NCBI GenBank assembly: GCA_964057225.1
Contig: OZ059896.1
Location: 1,984,001-2,048,000 of the forward strand
Origin: Auanema rhodensis
Lineage: Eukaryota > Nematoda > Chromadorea > Rhabditida > Rhabditidae
Length of the DNA stretch: 64,000 nucleotides
Direction of reading: 5' to 3'
Of the stretch, positions 1 to 10,575 are shown piece by piece (position 1 is the first letter of the stretch; each line of letters starts with the position of its first letter). A program made the translations under genes and the position numbers. The notes under the pieces were generated by a model, which made no database searches, was not told the DNA's origin, and worked only from the letters and a program-made list of their open reading frames with translations.

Positions 1-536
1 ATTTTAAATGTTTACTGATACTCTATAATACGTTATGCATCTCTTGATAATTTTTTCATTCTTCTTTGTATTTGTTAAAATTTCTTCATGTTTTCTTATT
101 GAAAATCCTTCTTGATACTTCTTCTTTGCTTTTAATACTTCCCCATAAAATGATATTACTTTTTTCGAAATCTGTTCATATTTTAAATGTTTACTGATAC
201 TCTATAATACGTTATGCATCTCTTGATAATTTTTTCATTCTTCTTTGTATTTGTTAAAATTTCTTCATGTTTTCTTACTGAAAATCCTTCTTGATACTTC
301 TTCTCTGCTTTTAATACTTCCCCATGAATTGATATTACTTTTTTTGAAACCTGTTCATATTCCAAATGTTTACTGATACTCTATAATATGTTATGCATCT
401 TTCGATAATTTTCTCATTCTTTTTTGTATTTGTTGAAATTTCTTCATGTTATCTTACTGAAAATGCTTCTTGATACTTTTTTTTGTTTTTAATACTTCCC
501 CATGAAATGATATTACTTTTTTTGAAATCTGTTCAT
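1..536. repeat. 536-bp trimeric higher-order repeat, copy 1
   Basis: Three distinguishable 179-bp-type units: 1-179, 180-358 and 359-536. The second has TTCTCTGCTTTT. The third has ATTCCAAATG, TTTCGATAATTTTC and one base less in a T run. The same three types recur in the same order 536 bp further on, which defines a higher-order repeat. Copy 1 differs from copy 2 at a few sites near the ends of the first and third units (CCCATAAAATG versus CCCATGAAATG, and GAAATCTG versus GAAACCTG). Confidence 0.93.
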
Positions 537-1072
537 ATTTTAAATGTTTACTGATACTCTATAATACGTTATGCATCTCTTGATAATTTTTTCATTCTTC
601 TTTGTATTTGTTAAAATTTCTTCATGTTTTCTTATTGAAAATCCTTCTTGATACTTCTTCTTTGCTTTTAATACTTCCCCATGAAATGATATTACTTTTT
701 TTGAAACCTGTTCATATTTTAAATGTTTACTGATACTCTATAATACGTTATGCATCTCTTGATAATTTTTTCATTCTTCTTTGTATTTGTTAAAATTTCT
801 TCATGTTTTCTTACTGAAAATCCTTCTTGATACTTCTTCTCTGCTTTTAATACTTCCCCATGAATTGATATTACTTTTTTTGAAACCTGTTCATATTCCA
901 AATGTTTACTGATACTCTATAATATGTTATGCATCTTTCGATAATTTTCTCATTCTTTTTTGTATTTGTTGAAATTTCTTCATGTTATCTTACTGAAAAT
1001 GCTTCTTGATACTTTTTTTTGTTTTTAATACTTCCCCATGAATTGATATTACTTTTTTTGAAACCTGTTCAT
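537..1072. repeat. 536-bp trimeric higher-order repeat, copy 2
   Basis: Units 537-715, 716-894 and 895-1072 repeat the order of types in 1-536 at an exact offset of 536. The middle units (180-358 and 716-894) look identical by eye. The third units differ only near their right ends (GAAATGATATT versus GAATTGATATT). Confidence 0.93.
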
Positions 1073-1256
1073 ATTTTAAATGTTTACTGATACTCTATAA
1101 TATGTTATACATCTCTTGATAATTTTCTCATTCTTATTTGTATTTGTTAAAATTTCTTCATGTTTTCTTAATGAAAATCCTTCTTGATACTTCTTCTTTG
1201 CTTTTAAAACTTGATTTCCCCATGAGTTGATATTACTTTTTTTGAAACCTGTTCAT
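1073..1256. repeat. 184-bp variant unit of the 179-bp satellite
   Basis: This unit carries a 5-bp insertion: AAAACTTGATTTCCCC where other units have AATACTTCCCC. It also has TATGTTATACATC and TTCTTATTTG. Those features are shared with the truncated unit at 1257-1364 but not with the six units to the left, so these last two units are a separate edge subtype outside the trimer. Confidence 0.9.
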
Positions 1257-1364
1257 ATTTTAAATGTTTACTGATACTCTATAATATGTTATACATCTCT
1301 TGATAATTTTCTCATTCTTATTTGTATTTGTTAAAATTTCTTCATGTTTTCTTACTGAAAATGC
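1257..1364. repeat. Truncated last unit of the 179-bp satellite
   Basis: This unit matches 1073 onward (TATGTTATACATC, TTCTTATTTG) through CTTACTGAAAATGC and then stops abruptly after about 108 bp. The missing part is the TTCTTGATAC to CTGTTCAT section. The sequence that follows belongs to the 351-bp satellite. Confidence 0.93.
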
Positions 1365-1376
1365 AGGAAAATTTTT
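1354..1376. other. Junction between the two satellite families
   Basis: ACTGAAAATGC (1354-1364) is 179-bp satellite. GGAAAATTTTTG (from 1366) is the 351-bp satellite, where it is normally preceded by TTTTTCG. At most one or two bases (C1364, A1365) could belong to either side. There is no intervening unique DNA, no visible target-site duplication and no transposon end. The simplest reading is an illegitimate join inside both repeat units. Confidence 0.9.
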
Positions 1377-1449
1377 GTCAAAATGTTTTTGGAAGCAATG
1401 TTGAGTGTACATGGAAACTCAACATACACTAATGCATCATTTTTCAAAC
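1366..1449. repeat. Partial first monomer of the 351-bp array
   Basis: Only the last 84 bp of a monomer are present, starting inside the TCGGGAAAATTTTTG region. It has GCAATGTTGAGTG and CAAACGATC, the Zone II form, and matches the end of m123 near 44539-44622. Confidence 0.9.
1398..1425. repeat. Third inverted repeat, ATGTTGAGT / ACTCAACAT (example at the array start)
   Basis: Nine-base perfect arms flank the 10-base loop GTACATGGAA. The right arm is nearly invariant. The left arm comes as ATGTTGAGT (perfect), ATGTTGTGT (one mismatch, in the GTTGTGTGTAC monomers) or ATTTTGAGT (six inner pairs left, in many Zone I monomers). An alternative pairing is AGTGTA with TACACT. Zone II mostly keeps the perfect form. 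Confidence 0.85.
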
Positions 1450-2151
1450 GATCATAACTAATTTTTGTATTGAGCGTTTCTCCATGTAGTATAGTGCATT
1501 CGATGCGGATTTTTAAGCTGCGTCGATCTGTGTTATCAGATTTGCGCTAGCTTGAAAATGCACCGAGATATCAACTGATATAGGTTCACACTTATATCCT
1601 CGATTTTCACCGTGAAGAATTAATTTTTTTGTTGAATAACAATGTCCATCGTCTTTGTCTTGAAAAAAGGAATCTAAAAACATCTACTTTTTGTGAAATT
1701 ATTTTGAAATTTTTCGGGAAACTTTTTGTCAAAATGTTTTTGGAAGCAATGTTGAGTGTACATGGAAACTCAACATACACTAATGCATCATTTTTCAAAG
1801 GATCATAACTAATTTTTGTATTGAGCGTTTCTTAATGTAGTATAGTGCATTCGATGCGGATTTTTAAGCTGGGTCGATCTGTGTTATCAGATTTGCGCTA
1901 CCTTAAAAATACACCGAGATATCAACTGATATAAGTTCACACTTATATCCTCGATTTTCACCCTGAAGAATTAATTTTTTTGTTGAATAACAATGTCCAT
2001 CGTCTTTGTCTTGAAAAAAGGAATCTAAAAACATCTACTTTTTGTGAAATTATTTTGAAATTTTTCGGGAAACTTTTTGTCAAAATGTTTTTGGAAGCAA
2101 TGTTGAGTGTACATGGAAACTCAACATACACTAATGCATCATTTTTCAAAG
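1450..2151. repeat. m1-m2, edge monomers of Zone II type
   Basis: m1 has TTTCTCCATG, CTTGAAAATGCACC, GATATAGGTTC, CACCGTGAAG and GGGAAACTTTTTG. m2 has CTGGGTCG, GCTACCTTAAAAATACACC and GGGAAACTTTTTG. The same pair occurs at 44623-45324 (m124-m125), 43173 bp away, which is exactly 123 monomers. The clear differences are CAAAGGATC here against CAAACGATC there. From about 1557 the pair also matches 16650 onward. m1-m2 therefore join the left edge to two other places in the array. Confidence 0.9.
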
Positions 2152-2210
2152 GATCATAACTAATTTTTGTATTTAGCTTTTCTCAATGTAATATAGTGCA
2201 TTCGATGCGG

Positions 2211-2261
2211 ATTTTTAAGCTGCGTCGATCTGTGTTATCAGATTTGCGCTAGCTTAAAAAT
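2211..2261. repeat. 51-bp interrupted inverted repeat (example in m3, present in every monomer)
   Basis: Arms ATTTTTAAGCT and AGCTTAAAAAT are perfect complements (11 bp). Inside them GCG pairs with CGC after a single unpaired T, then TCG and TTG form an internal loop, then ATCTG pairs with CAGAT around the six-base loop TGTTAT. Zone I variants change the stem at one pair: TTTTT to TTTTC on the left, or CTTAAA to CTTGAA on the right. The m2 type (CTGGGTCG with GCTACCTT) breaks the stem at two other places. As DNA it could extrude a cruciform, and as RNA it would form a hairpin. This is folding by eye, without energy values. Confidence 0.8.
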
Positions 2262-2269
2262 GCACCGAG

Positions 2270-2300
2270 ATATCAACTGATATAAGTTCACACTTATATC
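2270..2300. repeat. Two overlapping palindromes beside the stem-loop (example in m3)
   Basis: ATATCA and TGATAT (2270-2283) are complementary across a 2-bp spacer. GATATAAGT (2279-2287) and ACTTATATC (2292-2300) are complementary across the loop TCAC. They share bases, so only one can form at a time. The first contains the single EcoRV site of the monomer. Common variants hit one pair of the second stem: GATATAGGT on the left (Zone II) or ACCTATATC on the right (Zone I). Confidence 0.85.
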
Positions 2301-5300
2301 CTCGATTTTCACCCTGAAGAATTAATTTTTTCGTTGAATAACATTGTCCATCGTTTTTGCCTTGAAAAAAGGAATCTAAAAACATCTACTTTTTGCTAAA
2401 TTATTTTGAAATTTTTCGAAAACATTTTTGTCAAAATGTTTTTGGAAGCAATTTTGAGTGTACATGGAAACTCAACATACACTAATGCATCATTTTTCAA
2501 ACGATCATAACTAATTTTTGTATTTAGCTTTTCTCAATGTAATATAGTGCATTCGATGCGGATTTTTAAGCTGCGTCGATCTGTGTTATCAGATTTGCGC
2601 TAGCTTAAAAATGCACCGAGATATCAACTGATATAAGTTCACACTTATATCCTCGATTTTCACCCTGAAGAATTAATTTTTTCGTTGAATAACATTGTCC
2701 ATCGTTTTTGCCTTGAAAAAAGGAATCTAAAAACATCTACTTTTTGCTAAATTATTTTGAAATTTTTCGAAAACATTTTTGTCAAAATGTTTTTGGAAGC
2801 AATTTTGAGTGTACATGGAAACTCAACATACACTAATGCATCATTTTTCAAACGATCATAACTAATTTTTGTATTTAGCTTTTCTCAATGTAATATAATG
2901 CATTCGATGCGGATTTTTAAGCTGCGTCGATCTGTGTTATCAGATTTGCGCTAGCTTAAAAATGCACCGAGATATCAACTGATATAAGTTCACACTTATA
3001 TCCTCGATTTTCACCCTGAAGAATTAATTTTTTCGTTGAATAACATTGTCCATCGTTTTTGCCTTGAAAAAAGGAATCTAAAAACATCTACTTTTTGCTA
3101 AATTATTTTGAAATTTTTCGAAAACATTTTTGTCAAAATGTTTTTGGAAGCAATTTTGAGTGTACATGGAAACTCAACATACACTAATGCATCATTTTTC
3201 AAACGATCATAACTAATTTTTGTATTTAGCTTTTCTCAATGTAAAATAATGCATTCGATGCGGATTTTTAAGCTGCGTCGATCTGTACTATCAGATTTGC
3301 GCTAGCTTGAAAATGCACCGAGATATCAACTGATATAAGTTCACACTTATATCCTCGATTTTCACCCTGAAGAATTAATTTTTTCGTTGAATAACATTGT
3401 CTATCGTTTTTGCCTTGAAAAAAGGAATCTAAAAACATCTACTTTTTGCTAAATTATTTTCAAATTTTTCGAAAAAATTTTTGTCAAAATGTTTTTGGAA
3501 GCAATGTTGAGTGTACATGGAAACTCAACATACACTAATGCATCATTTTTCAAACGATCATAACTAATTTTTGTATTAAGCGTTTCTCAATGTAGTATAG
3601 TGCATTCGATGCGGATTTTTAAGCTGCGTAGATCTGTGTTATCAGATTTGCGCTAGCTTGAAAATGCACCGAGATATCAACTGATATAAGTTCACACTTA
3701 TATCCTCGATTTTCACCCTGAAGAATTAATTTTTTCGTTAAATAACATTGTCTATCGTTTTTGCCTTGAAAAAAGGAATCTAAAAACATCTACTTTTTGC
3801 TAAATTATTTTCATATTTTTCGAAAAAATTTTTGTCAAAATGTTTTTGGAAGCAATTTTGAGTGTACATGGAAACTCAACATACACTAATGCATCATTTT
3901 TCAAAGGATCATAACTAATTTTTGTATTGAGCGTTTCTTAATGTAGTATAGTGCATTCGATGCGGATTTTTAAGCTGGGTCGATCTGTGTTATCAGATTT
4001 GCGCTACCTTAAAAATACACCGAGATATCAACTGATATAAGTTCACACTTATATCCTCGATTTTCACCCTGAAGAATTAATTTTTTTGTTGAATAACAAT
4101 GTCCATCGTCTTTGTCTTGAAAAAAGGAATCTAAAAACATCTACTTTTTGTGAAATTATTTTCAAATTTTTCGAAAAAATTTTTGTCAAAATGTTTTTGG
4201 AAGCAATTTTGAGTGTACATGGAAACTCAACATACACTAATGCATCATTTTTCAAACGATCATAACTATTTTTTGTATTAAGCGTTTCTTAATGTAGTAT
4301 AGTACATTCGATGCGGATTTTTAAGCTGCGTCGATCTGTGTTATCAGATTTGCGCTAGCTTAAAAATGCACCGAGATATCAACTGATATAAGTTCACACT
4401 TATATCCTCGAATTTCACCCTGAAGAATTAATTTTTTCGTTGAATAACATTGTCTATCGTTTTTGCCTTGAAAAAAGGAATCTAAAAACATCTACTTTTT
4501 GCTAAATTATTTTCAAATTTTTCGAAAAAATTTTTGTCAAAATGTTTTTGGAAGCAATGTTGAGTGTACATGGAAACTCAACATACACTAATGCATCATT
4601 TTTCAAACGATCATAACTAATTTTTGTATTAAGCGTTTCTTAATGTAGTATAGTACATTCGATGCGGATTTTTAAGCTGCGTCGATCTGTGTTATCAGAT
4701 TTGCGCTAGCTTAAAAATGAACCGAGATATCAACTGATATAAGTTCACACCTATATCCTCGATTTTCAACCTGAAGAATTAATTTTTTCGTTGAATAACA
4801 TTGTCTATCGTTTTTGCCTTGAAAAAAGAAATCTAAAAACATCTACTTTTTGCTAAATTATTTTGAAATTTTTCGAAAAAATTTTTGTCAAAATGTTTTT
4901 GGAAGCAATGTTGAGTGTACATGGAAACTCAACATACACTAATGCATCATTTTTCAAACGATCATAACTAATTTTTGTATTAAGCGTTTCTCAATGTAGT
5001 ATAGTGCATTCGATGCGGATTTTTAAGCTGCGTCGATCTGTACTATCAGATTTGCGCTAGCTTAAAAATGCACCGAGATATCAACTGATATAAGTTCACA
5101 CTTATATCCTCGATTTTCACCCTGAAGAATTAATTTTTTCGTTGAATAACACTGTCCATCGTTTTTGCCTTGAAAAAAGAAATCTAAAAACATCTACTTT
5201 TTGCTAAATTATTTTGAAATTTTTCGAAAAAATTTTTGTCAAAATGTTTTTGGAAGCAATTTTGAGTGTACATGGAAACTCAACATACACTAATGCATCA

Positions 5301-6012
5301 TTTTTCAAACGATCATAACTAATTTTTGTATTTAGCTTTTCTCAATGTAGTTCAGTGCATTCGATGCGGATTTTTAAGCTGCGTCGATCTGTACTATCAG
5401 ATTTGCGCTAGCTTGAAAATGCACCGAGATATCAACTGATATAAGTTCACACCTATATCCTCGATTTTCACCCTGAAGAATTAATTTTTTAGTTGAATAA
5501 CATTGTCTATCGTTTTTGCCTTGAAAAAAGAAATCTAAAAACATCTACTTTTTGCTAAATTATTTTCAAATTTTTCGAAAAAATTTTTGTCAAAATGTTT
5601 TTGGAAGCAATTTTGAGTGTACATGGAAACTCAACATACACTAATGCATCATTTTTCAAACGATCATAACTAATTTTTGTATTTAGCTTTTCTCAATGTA
5701 GTTCTGTGCATTCGATGCGGATTTTTAAGCTGCGTCGATCTGTACTATCAGATTTGCGCTAGCTTGAAAATGCACCGAGATATCAACTGATATAAGTTCA
5801 CACTTATATCCTCGATTTTCACCCTGAAGAATTAATTTTTTCGTTGAATAACATTGTCTATCGTTTTTGCCTTGAAAAAAGAAATCTAAAAACATCTACT
5901 TTTTGCTAAATTATTTTCAAATTTTTCGAAAAAATTTTTGTCAAAATGTTTTTGGAAGCAATTTTGAGTGTACATGGAAACTCAACATACACTAATGCAT
6001 CATTTTTCAAAC

Positions 6013-8118
6013 GATCATAACTAATTTTTGTATTGAGTGTTTCTCAATGTAGTATAGTGCATTCGATGTGGATTTTCAAGCTGCGTCGATCTGTGTTATC
6101 AGATTTGCGCTAGCTTAAAAATGCACCGAGATATCAACTGATATAAGTTCACACTTATATCCTCGATTTTCACCCTGAAGAATTAATTTTTTTGTTGAAT
6201 AACAATGTCCATCGTCTTTGTCTTGAAAAAAGGAATCTAAAAACATCTACTTTTTGTGAAATTATTTTGAAATTTTTCGGGAAAATTTTTGTCAAAATGT
6301 TTTTGGAAGCAATGTTGTGTGTACATGGAAACTCAACATACACTAATGCATCATTTTTCAAACGATCATAACTAATTTTTGTATTAAGCGTTTCTTAATG
6401 TAGTTCAGTGCATTCGATGCGGATTTTTAAGCTGCGTCGATCTGTACTATCAGATTTGCGCTAGCTTGAAAATGCACCGAGATATCAACTGATATAAGTT
6501 CACACCTATATCCTCGATTTTCACCCTGAAGAATTAATTTTTTCGTTGAATAACATTGTCCATCGTTTTTGCCTTGAAAAAAGAAATCTAAAAACATCTA
6601 CTTTTTGCTAAATTATTTTCAAATTTTTCGAAAAAATTTTTGTCAAAATGTTTTTGGAAGCAATTTTGAGTGTACATGGAAACTCAACATACACTAATGC
6701 ATCATTTTTCAAACGATCATAACTAATTTTTGTATTTAGCTTTTCTCAATGTAGTTCAGTGCATTCGATGCGGATTTTTAAGCTGCGTCGATCTGTACTA
6801 TCAGATTTGCGCTAGCTTGAAAATGCACCGAGATATCAACTGATATAAGTTCACACTTATATCCTCGATTTTCACCCTGAAGAATTAATTTTTTCGTTGA
6901 ATAACATTGTCTATCGTTTTTGCCTTGAAAAAAGAAATCTAAAAACATCTACTTTTTGCTAAATTATTTTCAAATTTTTCGAAAAAATTTTTGTCAAAAT
7001 GTTTTTGGAAGCAATTTTGAGTGTACATGGAAACTCAACATACACTAATGCATCATTTTTCAAACGATCATAACTAATTTTTGTATTGAGTGTTTCTCAA
7101 TGTAGTATAGTGCATTCGATGTGGATTTTCAAGCTGCGTCGATCTGTGTTATCAGATTTGCGCTAGCTTAAAAATGCACCGAGATATCAACTGATATAAG
7201 TTCACACTTATATCCTCGATTTTCACCCTGAAGAATTAATTTTTTTGTTGAATAACAATGTCCATCGTCTTTGTCTTGAAAAAAGGAATCTAAAAACATC
7301 TACTTTTTGTGAAATTATTTTGAAATTTTTCGGGAAAATTTTTGTCAAAATGTTTTTGGAAGCAATGTTGTGTGTACATGGAAACTCAACATACACTAAT
7401 GCATCATTTTTCAAACGATCATAACTAATTTTTGTATTAAGCGTTTCTTAATGTAGTTCAGTGCATTCGATGCGGATTTTTAAGCTGCGTCGATCTGTAC
7501 TATCAGATTTGCGCTAGCTTGAAAATGCACCGAGATATCAACTGATATAAGTTCACACCTATATCCTCGATTTTCACCCTGAAGAATTAATTTTTTCGTT
7601 GAATAACATTGTCCATCGTTTTTGCCTTGAAAAAAGAAATCTAAAAACATCTACTTTTTGCTAAATTATTTTGAAATTTTTCGAAAAAATTTTTGTCAAA
7701 ATGTTTTTGGAAGCAATTTTGAGTGTACATGGAAACTCAACATACACTAATGCATCATTTTTCAAACGATCATAACTAATTTTTGTATTTAGCTTTTCTC
7801 AATGTAGTTCAGTGCATTCGATGCGGATTTTTAAGCTGCGTCGATCTGTACTATCAGATTTGCGCTAGCTTGAAAATGCACCGAGATATCAACTGATATA
7901 AGTTCACACCTATATCCTCGATTTTCACCCTGAAGAATTAATTTTTTAGTTGAATAACATTGTCTATCGTTTTTGCCTTGAAAAAAGAAATCTAAAAACA
8001 TCTACTTTTTGCTAAATTATTTTCAAATTTTTCGAAAAAATTTTTGTCAAAATGTTTTTGGAAGCAATTTTGAGTGTACATGGAAACTCAACATACACTA
8101 ATGCATCATTTTTCAAAC
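6013..8118. repeat. Tandem 3-monomer duplication inside block A (2 x 1053 bp)
   Basis: m14-m16 (6013-7065) and m17-m19 (7066-8118) have the same order of types: TTGAGTGTTTCTC, then TTAAGCGTTTCTT with TAGTTCAG, then TTTAGCTTTTCTC. Both first monomers have GTTGTGTGTAC. They differ at CAAATTTTTCG (m15) versus GAAATTTTTCG (m18), and at the TTTTCGTTG (m16) versus TTTTAGTTG (m19) position. Blocks B and C each have only one copy, resembling m17-m19, so the duplication or loss came after or during block copying. Confidence 0.82.
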
Positions 8119-10224
8119 GATCATAACTAATTTTTGTATTTAGCTTTTCTCAATGTAGTTCAGTGCATTCGATGCGGATTTTTAAGCTGCGTCGATCTGT
8201 ACTATCAGATTTGCGCTAGCTTGAAAATGCACCGAGATATCAACTGATATAAGTTCACACTTATATCCTCGATTTTCACCCTGAAGAATTAATTTTTTCG
8301 TTGAATAACATTGTCTATCGTTTTTGCCTTGAAAAAAGAAATCTAAAAACATCTACTTTTTGCTAAATTATTTTCAAATTTTTCGAAAAAATTTTTGTCA
8401 AAATGTTTTTGGAAGCAATTTTGAGTGTACATGGAAACTCAACATACACTAATGCATCATTTTTCAAACGATCATAACTAATTTTTGTATTGAGTGTTTC
8501 TCAATGTAGTATAGTGCATTCGATGTGGATTTTCAAGCTGCGTCGATCTGTGTTATCAGATTTGCGCTAGCTTAAAAATGCACCGAGATATCAACTGATA
8601 TAAGTTCACACTTATATCCTCGATTTTCACCCTGAAGAATTAATTTTTTTGTTGAATAACAATGTCCATCGTCTTTGTCTTGAAAAAAGGAATCTAAAAA
8701 CATCTACTTTTTGTGAAATTATTTTGAAATTTTTCGGGAAAATTTTTGTCAAAATGTTTTTGGAAGCAATGTTGTGTGTACATGGAAACTCAACATACAC
8801 TAATGCATCATTTTTCAAACGATCATAACTAATTTTTGTATTAAGCGTTTCTTAATGTAGTTCAGTGCATTCGATGCGGATTTTTAAGCTGCGTCGATCT
8901 GTACTATCAGATTTGCGCTAGCTTAAAAATGCACCGAGATATCAACTGATATAAGTTCACACTTATATCCTCGATTTTCACCCTGAAGAATTAATTTTTT
9001 CGTTGAATAACATTGTCCATCGTTTTTGCCTTGAAAAAAGAAATCTAAAAACATCTACTTTTTGCTAAATTATTTTCAAATTTTTCGAAAAAATTTTTGT
9101 CAAAATGTTTTTGGAAGCAATTTTGAGTGTACATGGAAACTCAACATACACTAATGCATCATTTTTCAAACGATGATAACTAATTTTTGTATTTAGCTTT
9201 TCTCAATGTAGTTCAGTGCATTCGATGCGGATTTTTAAGCTGCGTCGATCTGTACTATCAGATTTGCGCTAGCTTGAAAATGCACCGAGATATCAACTGA
9301 TATAAGTTCACACTTATATCCTCGATTTTCACCCTGAAGAATTAATTTTTTCGTTGAATAACATTGTCTATCGTTTTTGCCTTGAAAAAAGAAATCTAAA
9401 AACATCTACTTTTTGCTAAATTATTTTCAAATTTTTCGAAAAAATTTTTGTCAAAATGTTTTTGGAAGCAATTTTGAGTGTACATGGAAACTCAACATAC
9501 ACTAATGCATCATTTTTCAAACGATCATAACTAATTTTTGTATTGAGTGTTTCTCAATGTAGTATAGTGCATTCGATGTGGATTTTCAAGCTGCGTCGAT
9601 CTGTGTTATCAGATTTGCGCTAGCTTAAAAATGCACCGAGATATCAACTGATATAAGTTCACACTTATATCCTCGATTTTCACCCTGAAGAATTAATTTT
9701 TTTGTTGAATAACAATGTCCATCGTCTTTGTCTTGAAAAAAGGAATCTAAAAACATCTACTTTTTGTGAAATTATTTTGAAATTTTTCGGGAAAATTTTT
9801 GTCAAAATGTTTTTGGAAGCAATGTTGTGTGTACATGGAAACTCAACATACACTAATGCATCATTTTTCAAACGATCATAACTAATTTTTGTATTAAGCG
9901 TTTCTTAATGTAGTATAGTGCATTCGATGTGGATTTTCAAGCTGCGTCGATCTGTGTTATCAGATTTGCGCTAGCTTAAAAATGCACCGAGATATCAACT
10001 GATATAAGTTCACACTTATATCCTCGATTTTCACCCTGAAGAATTAATTTTTTTGTTGAATAACAATGTCCATCGTCTTTGTCTTGAAAAAAGGAATCTA
10101 AAAACATCTACTTTTTGTGAAATTATTTTGAAATTTTTCGGGAAAATTTTTGTCAAAATGTTTTTGGAAGCAATGTTGTGTGTACATGGAAACTCAACAT
10201 ACACTAATGCATCATTTTTCAAAC

Positions 10225-10575
10225 GATCATAACTAATTTTTGTATTAAGCGTTTCTTAATGTAGTATAGTACATTCGATGCGGATTTTTAAGCTGCGTCG
10301 ATCTGTGTTATCAGATTTGCGCTAGCTTAAAAATGAACCGAGATATCAACTGATATAAGTTCACACTTATATCCTCGATTTTCACCCTGAAGAATTAATT
10401 TTTTTGTTGAATAACAATGTCCATCGTCTTTGTCTTGAAAAAAGGAATCTAAAAACATCTACTTTTTGCTAAATTATTTTCAAATTTTTCGAAAAAATCT
10501 TTGTCAAAATGTTTTTGGAAGCAATTTTGAGTGTACATGGAAACTCAACATACACTAATGCATCATTTTTCAAAC
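10225..10575. repeat. m26, monomer with an internal conversion-like patch
   Basis: Both flanks match its block C partner m66 (24265-24615), including GAACCGAG on the left and GCTAAATT and AAAATCTTTGTC on the right. Between 10367 and 10433 it instead has CACTTAT, TTTTTTTGTTG, AACAATGTCC and GTCTTTGTC, the form of the GTGAAATT monomers. m66 has CACATAT, TTTTTTCGTTG, AACATTGTCT and GTTTTTGCC there. Confidence 0.8.

Larger units (their letters stand above)
1..1364. repeat. 179-bp satellite array (right end of a longer array)
   Basis: Eight head-to-tail units begin at 1, 180, 359, 537, 716, 895, 1073 and 1257, each with ATTTTAAATG or ATTCCAAATG. Unit lengths are 179, 179, 178, 179, 179, 178 and 184; the eighth is truncated at about 1364. 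Landmarks within each unit are TTTACTGATACTC, TTCTTCATGTT, TAATACTTCCCCAT and CTGTTCAT. The + strand is pyrimidine-rich. The array enters from the left edge, so its full size is unknown. I see no convincing similarity to the 351-bp satellite beyond shared AT-rich words. Each unit is close to one nucleosome repeat in length. I do not recognise the family. Confidence 0.97.

Noticed and set aside
183-901. Two identical 60-codon minus-strand frames in the 179-bp satellite (183-365 and 719-901)
   Set aside because: Both begin at TTG and are identical because they lie in corresponding units of the trimer repeat. Neighbouring units are frameshifted or lack the start. Kept only as a low-interest observation about a possible coding origin.
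1366-1800. Common origin of the 179-bp and 351-bp satellites
   Set aside because: TTTGTTAAAATTTCTTCATG and TTTGTCAAAATGTTTTTGG look alike, but the likeness does not extend to the flanks and is expected between AT-rich repeats.
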